In this document: positions 26,832 through 38,096 of the stretch, piece by piece
Position numbering within the stretch: position 1 is the first letter of the stretch
Layout of the letters: the number at the start of each line of letters is the position of its first letter
Source: an uncultured Flavobacteriaceae bacterium
GTDB lineage: Bacteria > Bacteroidota > Bacteroidia > Flavobacteriales > Flavobacteriaceae
Assembly (NCBI GenBank): GCA_947494825.1
Contig: CANLWN010000005.1
Span: 310,001 to 374,000, forward strand
Length of the DNA: 64,000 nt
Direction: 5' to 3'
Position numbers and translations under genes: made by a program
The notes under the pieces: model-generated
What the model was told of the DNA's origin: nothing
The model's input: the letters and a program-made list of their open reading frames with translations, nothing else
The model's database searches: none

Positions 26832-28688
26832 CTATCGTTTCCCCACTTTTTTCTGTGTTTCGGCCTGCTCCATCATTTCGCGCATCTTTTTCTGGAACTT
26901 GTTTTCCTTTTTGGGCTTCTTTTTGTTCTCCTGAATCTGCGCATGTATCTTGTCCTCGTCCAGAATAAACTTCTTGATCGTCAGCATGATAAAAATGGTA
27001 ATCAAGTTAGATACAAAATAGTACAAACTCAGTCCACTGGCGTAGTTGTTAAAGAAGAACAGCATCAGCAAGGGGGATAGGTACATGATAAATTTCATGT
27101 TGGGCATCCCGGGCTGGGTCGGCATGTTCTGCCCTGTGGTCATGGTCATATAAAAGAAAATGGCCACAGATGCCAAAATCGGGAACAAACTCACATGGTC
27201 TCCATAGAAGGGAATGGCAAAGGGTAAATTAAAGATGGTATCGTAGGAAGAAAGGTCTTCTGCCCATAAAAATGATTTTTGCCGCAACGCAAATGAGGTT
27301 GGAAAGAACATAAAGAGTGCATAGAAGATCGGTAGCTGCAATAGGGCCGGTATACAACCACTCATGGGACTCACCCCGGCCTTATTGTACAATTTCATGG
27401 TCTCTTGCTGCTTTTTCATGGCATTGTCCTTGTATTTCTCCCCCAGTTCCGTAATCTCCGGTTTCAACACCTTCATCTTCGCCTGGGACAGATAAGACTT
27501 ATACGTTACGGGTGACATGGCCAAACGCACCAAAATGGTCATCACCACAATAGCGATACCAAAGGGCAAAAAGGAACTTAGGAAGCTATAGAATGGGGTA
27601 AACACATAGCGGTTGATCCAACCAAAAATGCCCCATCCGTAAGGAATGGAATCTGCAAGGGCGTATTCCTTATACTGTGACAGGACTTTGATATCGGTAG
27701 GGCCATAATACCAGTTCATATTGTACGAAAGTTCCCCGCCTTCAACGTTCAGCGGTACCGATGAGCTGTATTCCTTGGTAAATTTTTCGGCCTTGTCCTC
27801 TTCTTCCACTAAATTCTTTGAGTTGAGCTGCCCTGTTTTAAAAGGGGTCTTGGTGGCCAGGATGGAACTGAAAAAATGTTGCCGGTACGATAACCACTCT
27901 ATGTTCTCCTCGGTCTCCTCATCATCACTGGTTTCCGAAAGTTTGCTTATTTTTCCGTCTTCATGCCGATACGTTAAGCGGGTATATCTATTTTCATACT
28001 GTACGCTCTTATTGTGTCGTATGCCCTTTAATTTCCAATCCAATGTAACGGGTGCGCTGCTATTGATAATCCGGTCCAAACCTTGGGACCTAAGGGTGAA
28101 ATCTACCAAATAATCATCGGGCTTCATCTCGTACCTAAATTCCAAAAATTGGGTGGGCGATACTTTCGCCTTCATGGAAAGGACCTGATTGTTCCCATTT
28201 TGTGTCAGTTCGGGCTCAAAAAACAACTGTTCCGTATGGAGGACCCTATTGTCCGAGGTAGAAAAATTCAAGGCAAAGGACGCATTGCCGTCCTTCACAA
28301 GATACACCGGTACAGAATCATAGGTAACAAAGTTCTTCATTTTAGCCTCCACTATCTGTCCGCCCTTATTGCTGATCTTCAACTGGACCAGTTCATTCTC
28401 CAATAAGGTCACAGCATCGGAAGCCGCGGTATATCCAAAGGCCCCAATAGTATTTTTATAGTTGGCTATCTCGGTGGAATCCTGAATGTTTAGATCTGGC
28501 TGCTGCTGTACCGGACGTTCTTGCTCAACTTCCTGCACCTGGGCATCGGCTTCCACCTGCTCCTGCTCGGCCTTTTTGGCCTCAATCTCCTCAGGAGTAG
28601 GCTGATTTTGATAAAACATAAAAAGGAGTATCCCAAAAATCAACACAAAGCCGATTATAGAATTTATATCTAATTTCTTTTCTTCCAT
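26832..28688 (-). CDS. yidC: Membrane protein insertase YidC
   Basis: The 618-residue protein has an N-terminal membrane helix (residues 11-26), a large periplasmic domain (about 60-350) and the C-terminal Oxa1-type core with five helices. Core features visible are YSFLSSFLPFGIAIVVMTILVRLAMSP, LYNKAGVSPMSGCIPALLQLPIFYALF and a basic C-terminal tail (KKPKKENKFQKKM). It inserts and folds inner-membrane proteins with or without SecYEG. It sits 75 nt after pyrG, the usual order in flavobacteria. Confidence 0.97.
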   Translation of the reverse strand: MEEKKLDINSIIGFVLIFGILLFMFYQNQPTPEEIEAKKAEQEQVEADAQVQEVEQERPVQQQPDLNIQDSTEIANYKNTIGAFGYTAASDAVTLLENELVQLKISNKGGQIVEAKMKNFVTYDSVPVYLVKDGNASFALNFSTSDNRVLHTEQLFFEPELTQNGNNQVLSMKAKVSPTQFLEFRYEMKPDDYLVDFTLRSQGLDRIINSSAPVTLDWKLKGIRHNKSVQYENRYTRLTYRHEDGKISKLSETSDDEETEENIEWLSYRQHFFSSILATKTPFKTGQLNSKNLVEEEDKAEKFTKEYSSSVPLNVEGGELSYNMNWYYGPTDIKVLSQYKEYALADSIPYGWGIFGWINRYVFTPFYSFLSSFLPFGIAIVVMTILVRLAMSPVTYKSYLSQAKMKVLKPEITELGEKYKDNAMKKQQETMKLYNKAGVSPMSGCIPALLQLPIFYALFMFFPTSFALRQKSFLWAEDLSSYDTIFNLPFAIPFYGDHVSLFPILASVAIFFYMTMTTGQNMPTQPGMPNMKFIMYLSPLLMLFFFNNYASGLSLYYFVSNLITIFIMLTIKKFILDEDKIHAQIQENKKKPKKENKFQKKMREMMEQAETQKKVGKR

Positions 28689-28763
28689 CTGGGTAAGCTA
28701 ATTTCAATAATGCTCAGTAGTTCAGTTTTTTCAAGTACGCAAATATATGTCCAAATGTACACT

Positions 28764-30690
<1,927 letters not shown>

Positions 30691-30790
30691 AATGGGGTAA
30701 TCTTTTTTGGTCCTTTGCCCGTAAATAGAAAATAGTACCAACAATTAACGAAATTACTTTTTTCATCCCACTTAACGCGTAGCACACCCC

Positions 30791-31591
30791 ATGAAAACCC
30801 TTCGCTATTTACTTCCTATTGCCTTTATTTTTTATTCTAGTTTAGTTCTTTTTTCCTGCAGCACCAGCGATCAGGACTTTTTGGACATTGTCAACGAACA
30901 GGGCGGATCCCAGAATGGGGATTCGGACACCGATGACAACGGCACCGGAAATGACGATGGTACCAATAGCGAGGATGACGGAAATGATAGCGGTAACGAC
31001 GGTACGGACTCAGGAAACGATAACGGCGGCAATACCGGTAATGATGACGGAGGCGATACAGGAAATGATGATGGGGGAAACAACGGGAACGATGGCACGG
31101 ATACTGGAAATGATGATGGAACGGACACAGGGAACGATGGTTCGGATACCGATCCCATGCCCATCGGCGGTACCTGGCGTCTTGAAAATGCGTCCATTGC
31201 AGATGGTACCGCTTTTACTACCTTTCAAGATCAAGACCTTACCGTTAGCTTCACCCTAACGTCTACCGATGAGGACACCGAATTGGTATTTTCCGAAAAC
31301 CCCAATGAAGTTACGGGTTCGGGGAATTATACCTCTGTACTCACCTTCACCGTGTTAGGCAATACCGTAACTGAGGAATTCAGTTCGGAAAGTCCCTTTT
31401 CCACAGGCAGCTGGGAACTCGTTGGGAATGAACTGCAAATAACATCGGGGACGGATGCCGATGGTACGTACGAGGTCATGGAATTGGGAGATAACGTCCT
31501 GGTCTTGAAAACAACGATCAACAGGCCTATTACCACCGGCGAAATAGAGCTCGATGCCACGGGAGAGCTGGTCCTGAGCTTTATTCGGTAA
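30791..31591 (+). CDS. Lipoprotein with Asn/Asp/Gly-rich linker and lipocalin-like C-terminal domain
   Basis: The 266-residue protein has a lipoprotein signal with Cys23. Residues 43-120 are a low-complexity linker of repeated GND, GTD and GNDDG units (negative charge, no hydrophobics). The C-terminal 140 residues look like a beta-barrel of about 8 strands: GGTWRLENASIADG, LTVSFTLTST, VLTFTVLGNTVTEEF, GSWELVGNELQITSG, DNVLVLKTTI and LVLSFIR. The pattern resembles lipocalin-like DUF domains common in Bacteroidota. The linker probably holds the barrel away from the membrane. Ligand unknown. Confidence 0.75.
   Translation: MKTLRYLLPIAFIFYSSLVLFSCSTSDQDFLDIVNEQGGSQNGDSDTDDNGTGNDDGTNSEDDGNDSGNDGTDSGNDNGGNTGNDDGGDTGNDDGGNNGNDGTDTGNDDGTDTGNDGSDTDPMPIGGTWRLENASIADGTAFTTFQDQDLTVSFTLTSTDEDTELVFSENPNEVTGSGNYTSVLTFTVLGNTVTEEFSSESPFSTGSWELVGNELQITSGTDADGTYEVMELGDNVLVLKTTINRPITTGEIELDATGELVLSFIR
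30917..31150 (+). repeat. Coding tandem low-complexity repeat (GND/GTD units)
   Basis: About 234 bp encode an imperfect array of short units reading roughly GNDDG(T/G)(D/N). The DNA is a run of GGAAATGATGATGG-like words with changes. Such a tract can expand or shrink by slippage. Confidence 0.8.
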
Positions 31592-31670
31592 TCTACCCCC
31601 CTTTTTTCCGGGTTTCCCTGCGCAGGAGAAAATGCATACCTTTAGTTTGCATTTTCTTAAGCAGCACAAC

Positions 31671-32546
31671 ATGAAACGAAGAACATTTATAGGTACATCG
31701 GCCGCTGCCTCACTGGGACTGTTGGCTTCCAAAACCAACGCCATGGCCGGAGTGGAAAAAAACACCTTCCCTCAAAGGCTACCCTTAAAAAATAATATTG
31801 CACACAGCGTATGTTATTGGCCATTCAACAGCATTCCTTTGGAGGAATTCCTAAAGACGCTGAACGAACTGGGCATAGAGGCTATAGACCTTATTGGTCC
31901 CGAAGAATGGCCCCTATTGCGCAAGTACAATATTCACTGTTCCATGTGCAACGGGGCAGAAATAAGTCTGACCGAAGGCTGGAACGACCCGCAATACCAT
32001 AAGACCCTAATAAAGAACTATTCCGAAATAATTCCGAAAGTTGCCGCTGCGGGTTATACCAACCTCATCTGTTTTAGCGGTAACCGTAGGGGTATGGACG
32101 ATGCCGTAGGCCTACAGCATTGTGTGGATGGTTTAAAACAAATACTTCCCCTGGCCGAGGAACACGGGGTCGTGATCCAAATGGAACTCTTTAACCAAAT
32201 AGACCATCCGGACTATATGTGCGATCGATCGGACTGGGGCATAGCCCTCTGTGAACAATTGGGTTCGGAAAACTTTAAACTGCTCTACGACATTTACCAT
32301 ATGCAGATACAGGAAGGGGACATTATCCGAAGCATCCAGGACAACCATGCCTATTTTGGACACTATCATACGGCGGGCGTACCCGGACGGCATGAAATTG
32401 GCGAACATCAGGAGCTTTATTACCCGGCGATTGTAAGGGCCATTGTGGCTACCGGGTTTAAAGGGTATCTGGCCCAAGAGTTCATTGCTACCAAGGCGGA
32501 TAAAATCGAGGCCTTGCGGGAAGCTTTTTTAATCTGTGATGTATAA
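31671..32546 (+). CDS. Tat-exported TIM-barrel protein, hydroxypyruvate isomerase-like
   Basis: With the ATG at 31671 the product has 291 residues and begins MKRRTFIGTSAAASLG, a twin-arginine leader. The earlier in-frame ATG at 31632 adds 13 residues with no signal value. The barrel has conserved sugar-phosphate-isomerase features: GIEAIDLIGPEEW, VVIQMELFNQ (metal Glu), LLYDIYHMQI (metal Asp/His) and GYLAQEFI (second metal Glu). Hydroxypyruvate isomerases interconvert hydroxypyruvate and tartronate semialdehyde; exported relatives in this phylum probably act on other sugars. Confidence 0.86.
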   Translation: MKRRTFIGTSAAASLGLLASKTNAMAGVEKNTFPQRLPLKNNIAHSVCYWPFNSIPLEEFLKTLNELGIEAIDLIGPEEWPLLRKYNIHCSMCNGAEISLTEGWNDPQYHKTLIKNYSEIIPKVAAAGYTNLICFSGNRRGMDDAVGLQHCVDGLKQILPLAEEHGVVIQMELFNQIDHPDYMCDRSDWGIALCEQLGSENFKLLYDIYHMQIQEGDIIRSIQDNHAYFGHYHTAGVPGRHEIGEHQELYYPAIVRAIVATGFKGYLAQEFIATKADKIEALREAFLICDV

Positions 32547-32558
32547 ACGGTTTGGGCA

Positions 32559-33305
32559 TTAGCCCTTGAGCTTTTTGAGGAATTCTTCTTTCCTTCGAAC
32601 GGCCACTTCAATATGGGTACCGTCGGCCATAAGTGCATAGCCCCCTTTGCCCTTTAAGTATTTTTCTACATAGGCCAAGTTGATAAAATGGGATTTATGG
32701 ACCCGGAAGAAATGATCGGTCCCCAACAGTTCCTCAAAATATTTTAAGGTTTTTGTAGCGGTTATCCTTTTGTGCTCCCTATGAAAGATATTGGTATAGT
32801 TCCCATCTGACTGGCAACGTATGATATCATTTACCGCCCAAAGGGTCAGTCCGTCCAGTGTGGGGACCACAATTTTTTTTAATTGGTTCACCTTGTGTTC
32901 AAAATTGTGAAAAAGTGTCTCGATCTTTTTTTCGGTATCCTTTTGTCCCGTTTTCTCCATAATACGAGAAATCGTATCCGCGAACTCCTCAGAACCTATG
33001 GGCTTTAAGAGATAATCCAAGGCGGAATACCGAAAAGCTTCCACGGCATAGGTGTCATAGGCCGTAGTAAACACCACCTCAAAATCCGTATTGGGGAGGC
33101 TTCGCAAGAGATCGAATCCTGTTTCCCCATTGAGCTGTACGTCCAAAAAAACAACGTCGGGACTTTGGGAGGCAATGAGTGTCCTAGCTTCCGATACCGA
33201 CCCGCAACTGCCCAATAGCCTTAGTTTTCCCTCGTACGTATTGAGCAAATGGGTTACACGATCAATACAATGCTGTTCGTCATCTACTATAATAGCTTGT
33301 AACAT
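32559..33305 (-). CDS. LytTR-type response regulator
   Basis: The 248-residue protein has a receiver domain (acidic pair DDE near residue 8, phospho-acceptor Asp55 in VVFLDVQLNGETG, Lys in YLLKPIGSEE) and a C-terminal LytTR DNA-binding domain (about residues 145-245: WAVNDIIRCQSDGNYT, FFRVHKSHFINLAYVEKY). It starts 10 nt after the stop of the sensor kinase gene, so the two make one two-component system. LytTR regulators usually control surface or secreted proteins; the divergent paralogue cluster starting at 35358 is the nearest candidate target. Confidence 0.95.
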   Translation of the reverse strand: MLQAIIVDDEQHCIDRVTHLLNTYEGKLRLLGSCGSVSEARTLIASQSPDVVFLDVQLNGETGFDLLRSLPNTDFEVVFTTAYDTYAVEAFRYSALDYLLKPIGSEEFADTISRIMEKTGQKDTEKKIETLFHNFEHKVNQLKKIVVPTLDGLTLWAVNDIIRCQSDGNYTNIFHREHKRITATKTLKYFEELLGTDHFFRVHKSHFINLAYVEKYLKGKGGYALMADGTHIEVAVRRKEEFLKKLKG

Positions 33306-33315
33306 AGCGCTGATA

Positions 33316-35112
33316 TTAAAACCTTAACTCCAAGGGCAGTTTAAGCTCAACCCTTAGTCCTTGCTTTTTATCAAACATGGCAATACTGCCCTTAGCCTTC
33401 TTTAGTCGGCCCAAGATATCCAATCGGTTCTCGGTAATCTTTACCCCCATCGATGTGTGGGCCGAGGAGCCATTCCTGGAGGCATCGCGCCCTATGCCAT
33501 CGTCATCCACGGTGCAGACCACCATATCCCCTTCTTTCTTCACGGAAATGGCAATATGCCCCTTCTCGTCCTTATGCGCAATGCCATGCCATATACTGTT
33601 TTCTATAAAAGGTTGCAGCAGCATAGGCGGTACCAGCGTATTTTCCATATCAATGTCCTTGTCTACCGTAACCGTATGTGATAACTTGTTCTTTAGGCGC
33701 AGTGCCTCTATTTGAATGTACAATTGCGTCAGTTCCAGGTCTTCCTCCAGATTGATCCGTTTCTTTTCGGAGTTTTCCAAGATGGCCCGGGTAAGCCTGG
33801 AGAATTTTAGCAGGTATTCGTTCGCCGTGGCCAAATCATTTTTAGACATATAGTCACTTATGGAATTGAGGGCATTGAAAATAAAGTGGGGGTTCATCTG
33901 GGAACGCAACGCCTTTAATTCGGTCTCTGCGACCCTGGTATGGAACTCGGCCAGTTTTTTTTGCTCTAGGGCATCCCTGCGTCTTTTGTACAAAAGGTAC
34001 CCAAGCACCGCAGCGATCAGTAAGGCTATTCCCCCAATAATAACGCCATTTTTAATCAGTCGCTGTTGTCCAATGGCCGCTTGGGCTTCGGCTTCCTGTT
34101 TTTCCAATTGAAATTGCATTTCCTTGCGGGTAAGTTCTGCCTTCTTCTCCTCACTTAAAACGCTATCCCGAAATTGTACGTGGTTTTTATAGGCAACGAG
34201 CGCCTCCTTGGAATTTCCCAATTGTTCATAGGAGGTGCTAAGCACCTGCCAAGCATCTGCCTGCCATTCCACGGCGGCAATTTCTTCGGAGATTTGTAGC
34301 GCGTGCTTGGCCCGCTCCAGGGCTACCTCGTAGTTTTCAAGTAGAATGTTCACTTTCCCAATACTGTTCAGGGCAGAGGCCTCAATATATTTGTTCTGGA
34401 TGGTTCCTGCCAGGGTGGCGGCCTCTTCATAATACAACAAGGCGGTTTTGTACTCTTTTTTGTCTTTGTAGGCAATACCGAGATTATTGATTATGGCGGC
34501 TATGAAATAGTTGTTCCCTTCCGCTCTCGCTATGGACAGCGCTTCCTTTAAAAAGGAAATTCCCTTGTCATACTGATCCATATCGTTATAGATAAGGCCA
34601 ATATTGGACAGCGCCCTTACCTGATCCGGTAGCTGATCTAATTCCTTGGCGGTAGCGAGATAGGAATAGTAATTCTCCAAAGCCTTTTCATTTTGTTTCA
34701 TATCCGCATGGATATTGCCCAGATTACCATAAAGGCTTGCTTCAAGAATTTTCTCCCCACCTTCCCGGGCTATCCTTAAACCCTGTTGAAAGGCCTCCAT
34801 GGCATTTAGGTTATCGGCCATTACATAGTACAGGTTTCCCTTTTGGCGCAGGGCACTGGCCCTACCCCTGGGCCAATTTAGATCCGTGGAAATGTCCAAG
34901 GCCTCCTCCACATAGACAAAGGCGTCCTCCGGCTTGGTGTGGGTCATGTTCCAGGCAGTATTTACCAAAAGGCTTACGCGAACGGTATCCTTAGTGGTGT
35001 GTGTTTCCAACTCTTTCAAAAGGGAATCCAATACGGCTTCCTGAGAAAAGGCCATGAGACCGCCCCATAGAAAAATAAAAAAAAGCCGGATTCTTTTGGT
35101 TTGGTATGGCAT
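33316..35112 (-). CDS. LytS-like sensor histidine kinase with periplasmic TPR domain
   Basis: From the ATG at 35112 the product has 598 residues (an upstream TTG would add seven). After a signal peptide comes a TPR sensor region of at least six repeats (about residues 30-330), a transmembrane helix (GVIIGGIALLIAAVLGYLLY), then a His_kinase domain with the phospho-acceptor His409 in MNPHFIFNALNS and a HATPase domain (VPPMLLQPFIENSIWHGI, DDDGIGRDA, LGRLKKAKGS). Six-TPR LytS-type sensors detect proteins or peptides in the periplasm. The response regulator is directly downstream. A TAAATTTG promoter element lies near 35131-35138. Confidence 0.93.
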   Translation of the reverse strand: MPYQTKRIRLFFIFLWGGLMAFSQEAVLDSLLKELETHTTKDTVRVSLLVNTAWNMTHTKPEDAFVYVEEALDISTDLNWPRGRASALRQKGNLYYVMADNLNAMEAFQQGLRIAREGGEKILEASLYGNLGNIHADMKQNEKALENYYSYLATAKELDQLPDQVRALSNIGLIYNDMDQYDKGISFLKEALSIARAEGNNYFIAAIINNLGIAYKDKKEYKTALLYYEEAATLAGTIQNKYIEASALNSIGKVNILLENYEVALERAKHALQISEEIAAVEWQADAWQVLSTSYEQLGNSKEALVAYKNHVQFRDSVLSEEKKAELTRKEMQFQLEKQEAEAQAAIGQQRLIKNGVIIGGIALLIAAVLGYLLYKRRRDALEQKKLAEFHTRVAETELKALRSQMNPHFIFNALNSISDYMSKNDLATANEYLLKFSRLTRAILENSEKKRINLEEDLELTQLYIQIEALRLKNKLSHTVTVDKDIDMENTLVPPMLLQPFIENSIWHGIAHKDEKGHIAISVKKEGDMVVCTVDDDGIGRDASRNGSSAHTSMGVKITENRLDILGRLKKAKGSIAMFDKKQGLRVELKLPLELRF

Positions 35113-35357
35113 AAGGATATGGTTGAATATCAAATTTAATGGTTTTTACTGCTCATTGACCATTCCAAAGGGTGAAATACAAAAATTAATCCCCCTACCC
35201 AGCACCTGCATTGGTTACGTTTTAAACGCTTAAGTACCATAGGGCGACAGCAAACCATAAAAACACTACGTTCAATAACTATCCATGGTATGGGTCACCG
35301 ATTAGGTTTACCTTTCAATAGGTAAAGAGGAATTCCTTATATAAACCGTCATAAAAA

Positions 35358-35888
35358 ATGAAAACACTACGAAAACGGCTATGGCTTATTGCGCTCTTTG
35401 CTTTTTGTGCGATACAGGCCCAGCAAAAAAAAACAGAGGACAAAAAGGTAATCAAGGAGGTGGACGAGGTCAATAAGACCACGGAAGAGGTAAATCAGAC
35501 CGCAAAGAACACGGACAACGCCATTAAAAGCACGGTAGAAAATTCGAAGGAAACCATCAAAACCATTGGTTCCTTATTTGGATCGGGCAAAAACAAAGGC
35601 AAAACTGCCGGAAAGTCAAAAGGAAGTATCACCATAGCCGTTTCACAGGTAAGTTATGATAACGAACATCTGAATCGTCTTTATAGCCATCTTTCGAACG
35701 CCAAAGGGGTAAAAAAACCAACTAAAAGTTTCGGGGAGGGCCAAGCGTCCATCAACCTCATCTATAAAGAAAGTGCCGATGCCCTTTGGCAAGGGGTGCC
35801 CAAACAGCTGCGAAGTGCTTTTAAAATGCTGCGTATGGATGACAAAAGTATGGCCCTGGAACTTGCAGATTTAACGCTTGAAGAGTAA
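35358..35888 (+). CDS. Exported protein of unknown function, first gene of the paralogue cluster
   Basis: The 176-residue protein has a signal peptide (MKTLRKRLWLIALFAFCAIQAQ), then a charged helical stretch rich in Lys, Asn, Thr and Glu (about residues 23-70, possible coiled coil), a Gly/Lys-rich hinge (GSGKNKGKTAGKSKG) and a small C-terminal domain with ITIAVSQVSYDNEHLN and LYKESADALWQG-like segments. I do not recognise a family. It is divergent from the sensor kinase gene (245-bp gap) and lies 42 bp upstream of the first of four paralogues, so common regulation is likely. Confidence 0.75.
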   Translation: MKTLRKRLWLIALFAFCAIQAQQKKTEDKKVIKEVDEVNKTTEEVNQTAKNTDNAIKSTVENSKETIKTIGSLFGSGKNKGKTAGKSKGSITIAVSQVSYDNEHLNRLYSHLSNAKGVKKPTKSFGEGQASINLIYKESADALWQGVPKQLRSAFKMLRMDDKSMALELADLTLEE

Positions 35889-35930
35889 CTTTAGAAGAAC
35901 TATTCCCTTTAGGGACAAAAACCATTAACT

Positions 35931-36977
35931 ATGATCCATCCACGGGTAAAGACCTATGCGATGCTCCCTTTGCTGTTGCTTTTAAGTATCCCGGTTTACC
36001 AGCAAGTTGAAACAGGGCCCATTGACTTGAGCGATGTGCTTGTGTATAAAGCGCCCGCTACGGCCTTTAAGGATATTGAACTACAAAGTCACAAGGGCCT
36101 TCCAAGGTTTGGAACCCTCAACCAATATCGTCCGGTACCCACCTCTGCCGGCAAGCCCCAGCAAGCATTCAAAAAAGCGGTGAGGCCATCTCCTGAAATC
36201 AGGGAAAAACTAAAACGTTTAAGGGCGGGGTATATCAACTATCTGGGCCTCGTTAAAATGAAACATATGAAGCCGCTCTACGATGATATGAACCGGACAC
36301 AGATCAGTGCCCCGGTGTATCAAAACACCCAGGAAAAAGATGCCCGTTCCTATCTGGCCCAGACCCAGCTAAGAAAACTTGCGAATACAATTTGTACCCA
36401 GGAGGTCTACGATGCGGCCTATGGCGGCACTAACCAATTTGAACAACAAAGAAACTATGCCAATTTTGTCGCCAAGCATTTTGATGGGCTACAGCAATGG
36501 AGCAAGGATTTTATGCCCAATGATGCGCTGGAGGCATATCATGTAAGTGTGCTAAATGTCTTAGGGGGATATGATTTTGACAAAAAGGGGTATTGGATCA
36601 ATCTCAACGCCGCCTTGTACGACCCCCATGCCCGGGGAAGTCGGATGTCGTTCTTTAGTGAGTTGGTCCCGCAAGCGTCCTTTGAGGAGGCCTTGCTCAA
36701 TATGATGTCAGGGTCCGGTAAACGCCATAAGTCCATTACCGTATTGTTACCCATGAACGCTTCGGATGCAGAAGTGCTTTCTACTTCCGGCCAAGGACGT
36801 GTTTTTGTAGTGGTCAAGATCCGAACCTTCCTCCAAAAAGTTGAGTTTGCTGGCAACAACCCCATTTTCTCCTTCGGATATCATTATAAGAGTCCAGTGT
36901 TGGAAGTGTACAAGGACGAAGCGCTCACACAAAAAATAGGGGATATCTCCCTGGAACGGCCTATCCTAAAGGAGTAA
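35931..36977 (+). CDS. Paralogue 1 of an uncharacterised exported-protein array
   Basis: The 348-residue protein has a signal peptide (MIHPRVKTYA plus a Leu-rich core). Motifs shared with the next three genes are, in order: LQSHKGLPRFG near residue 51, YDDMNRTQIS near 116, YLAQTQLRKLANTIC, LQQWSKDFMPNDALEAYHV near 190, YDFDKKGYWIN near 212, LLPMNASDAEVL and the C-terminal LEVYKDEALTQKIGDISLE. The pattern recalls DUF4852-type proteins (a YDFxxxG(F/Y) motif), but I am not certain. Unlike its neighbours it lacks the internal Cys pair. Function unknown. Confidence 0.85.
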   Translation: MIHPRVKTYAMLPLLLLLSIPVYQQVETGPIDLSDVLVYKAPATAFKDIELQSHKGLPRFGTLNQYRPVPTSAGKPQQAFKKAVRPSPEIREKLKRLRAGYINYLGLVKMKHMKPLYDDMNRTQISAPVYQNTQEKDARSYLAQTQLRKLANTICTQEVYDAAYGGTNQFEQQRNYANFVAKHFDGLQQWSKDFMPNDALEAYHVSVLNVLGGYDFDKKGYWINLNAALYDPHARGSRMSFFSELVPQASFEEALLNMMSGSGKRHKSITVLLPMNASDAEVLSTSGQGRVFVVVKIRTFLQKVEFAGNNPIFSFGYHYKSPVLEVYKDEALTQKIGDISLERPILKE

Positions 36978-36998
36978 CAAAATAAGGAACAAGATAAA

Positions 36999-38087
36999 AT
37001 GACTTCTATGAAAAAAGAGTTTGGGATGTTATTTGGCTTTTGGGCAGTTATCATTTTAGGACCAACTGCCGGGCACGGCCAGACGGACGCTATTGAAACT
37101 CTTCAGGACCGCAGCTATAAAGCGGTTAAAACCTATGAGCCACCATCCGATAAGTTCATCGCTATTAAAATGCAAACCCATCAAGGCTTGCTGCGGTTTG
37201 GGGAGATCGACAATTATTTTACCCTGCCCGACGGTAGTTATGTAAATCACAAATCACAAACCGCCTTCCAAAAAGCGGACAAGAAGAATTGGGAAATTAG
37301 TATGGGGAAACAGGCCTTTTACGAACTCTTGCGGTTCAAGTATATGTCCGATATCTATAAGGACATGGACAGGGCCTTGTTCACGAAATACGCGGGTAGC
37401 ATGTACGAGAAAGATAAAAATTCCTGGCTGGCCCAGACCAATCTCCTAAAACTGGCCAACGTGGTGACCCATGTTAAGGACATGCCCCGTTTTTTCTGTA
37501 ACCCCAAGCTAAATGCTTGTGGTTACGATCCCAGTGGCATAAAATATTTCCATCGGAATGTGGGCAATGTGAGCAACTGGGGCGGAAAGAACGCCAGTGA
37601 ATTTAAGCAGTTGGGGGCCTTTACCACCTACGTAAACGAGTATTATAGTGAATTGCAAAAGTGGAAGGACCATTTCTTTGTCAACGACTCCGAAGAGGGT
37701 TACCTGGTAGTTCGTGTGAACTTGAATGCATATGATTTTGAACATAAGGGCTATTGGCTTCGATTAAATGCGTTCATTAACAACGGGAAACTATTTCGCT
37801 ACATGGGCTTGCAGCCGTCCAATTCCAAGGAAAGGAAATTGGTAGACGCCAGAGGGGTGCAAATCCTGTATCCCATGTCGCCGGAAAAAGCGGAAGTGTT
37901 TTCAGAGAACACCCGAATCCTCTATTTGGTATTTAAAATAAAGGTTACCATAAAGGGAATGGGGTACAATTACGAACATTTAGATGCCTCATATACCTTG
38001 TTAAGTCCCACCATAGCCCTTTACAAGGATGATAGTTTAACGGATAAAACCGGAGAACTGTCCATAGAAACTATGACGACCAAATAA
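36999..38087 (+). CDS. Paralogue 2 of the uncharacterised exported-protein array
   Basis: The 362-residue protein starts 21 nt after paralogue 1 and has a signal peptide (MTSMKKEFGMLFGFWAVIIL, with a second ATG at 37008). Family motifs are MQTHQGLLRFG, YKDMDRALFTK, LQKWKDHFFVNDSEEGYLV, YDFEHKGYWLRLNA and LYKDDSLTDKTGELSIE. It adds a Cys pair in FFCNPKLNACGYDP and the segment NVSNWGGKNASEF, which occurs in similar form in paralogues 3 and 4. The C-terminal motif is the most diverged of the four. No enzymatic motif is visible. Likely periplasmic or surface-located. Confidence 0.85.
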   Translation: MTSMKKEFGMLFGFWAVIILGPTAGHGQTDAIETLQDRSYKAVKTYEPPSDKFIAIKMQTHQGLLRFGEIDNYFTLPDGSYVNHKSQTAFQKADKKNWEISMGKQAFYELLRFKYMSDIYKDMDRALFTKYAGSMYEKDKNSWLAQTNLLKLANVVTHVKDMPRFFCNPKLNACGYDPSGIKYFHRNVGNVSNWGGKNASEFKQLGAFTTYVNEYYSELQKWKDHFFVNDSEEGYLVVRVNLNAYDFEHKGYWLRLNAFINNGKLFRYMGLQPSNSKERKLVDARGVQILYPMSPEKAEVFSENTRILYLVFKIKVTIKGMGYNYEHLDASYTLLSPTIALYKDDSLTDKTGELSIETMTTK

Positions 38088-38096
38088 GCAGAAATC

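Noticed and set aside
32559..35112. Two-component system as regulator of the TIM-barrel protein downstream
   Set aside because: The TIM-barrel gene is convergent and separated from the promoters; the divergent array at 35358 is a better candidate.
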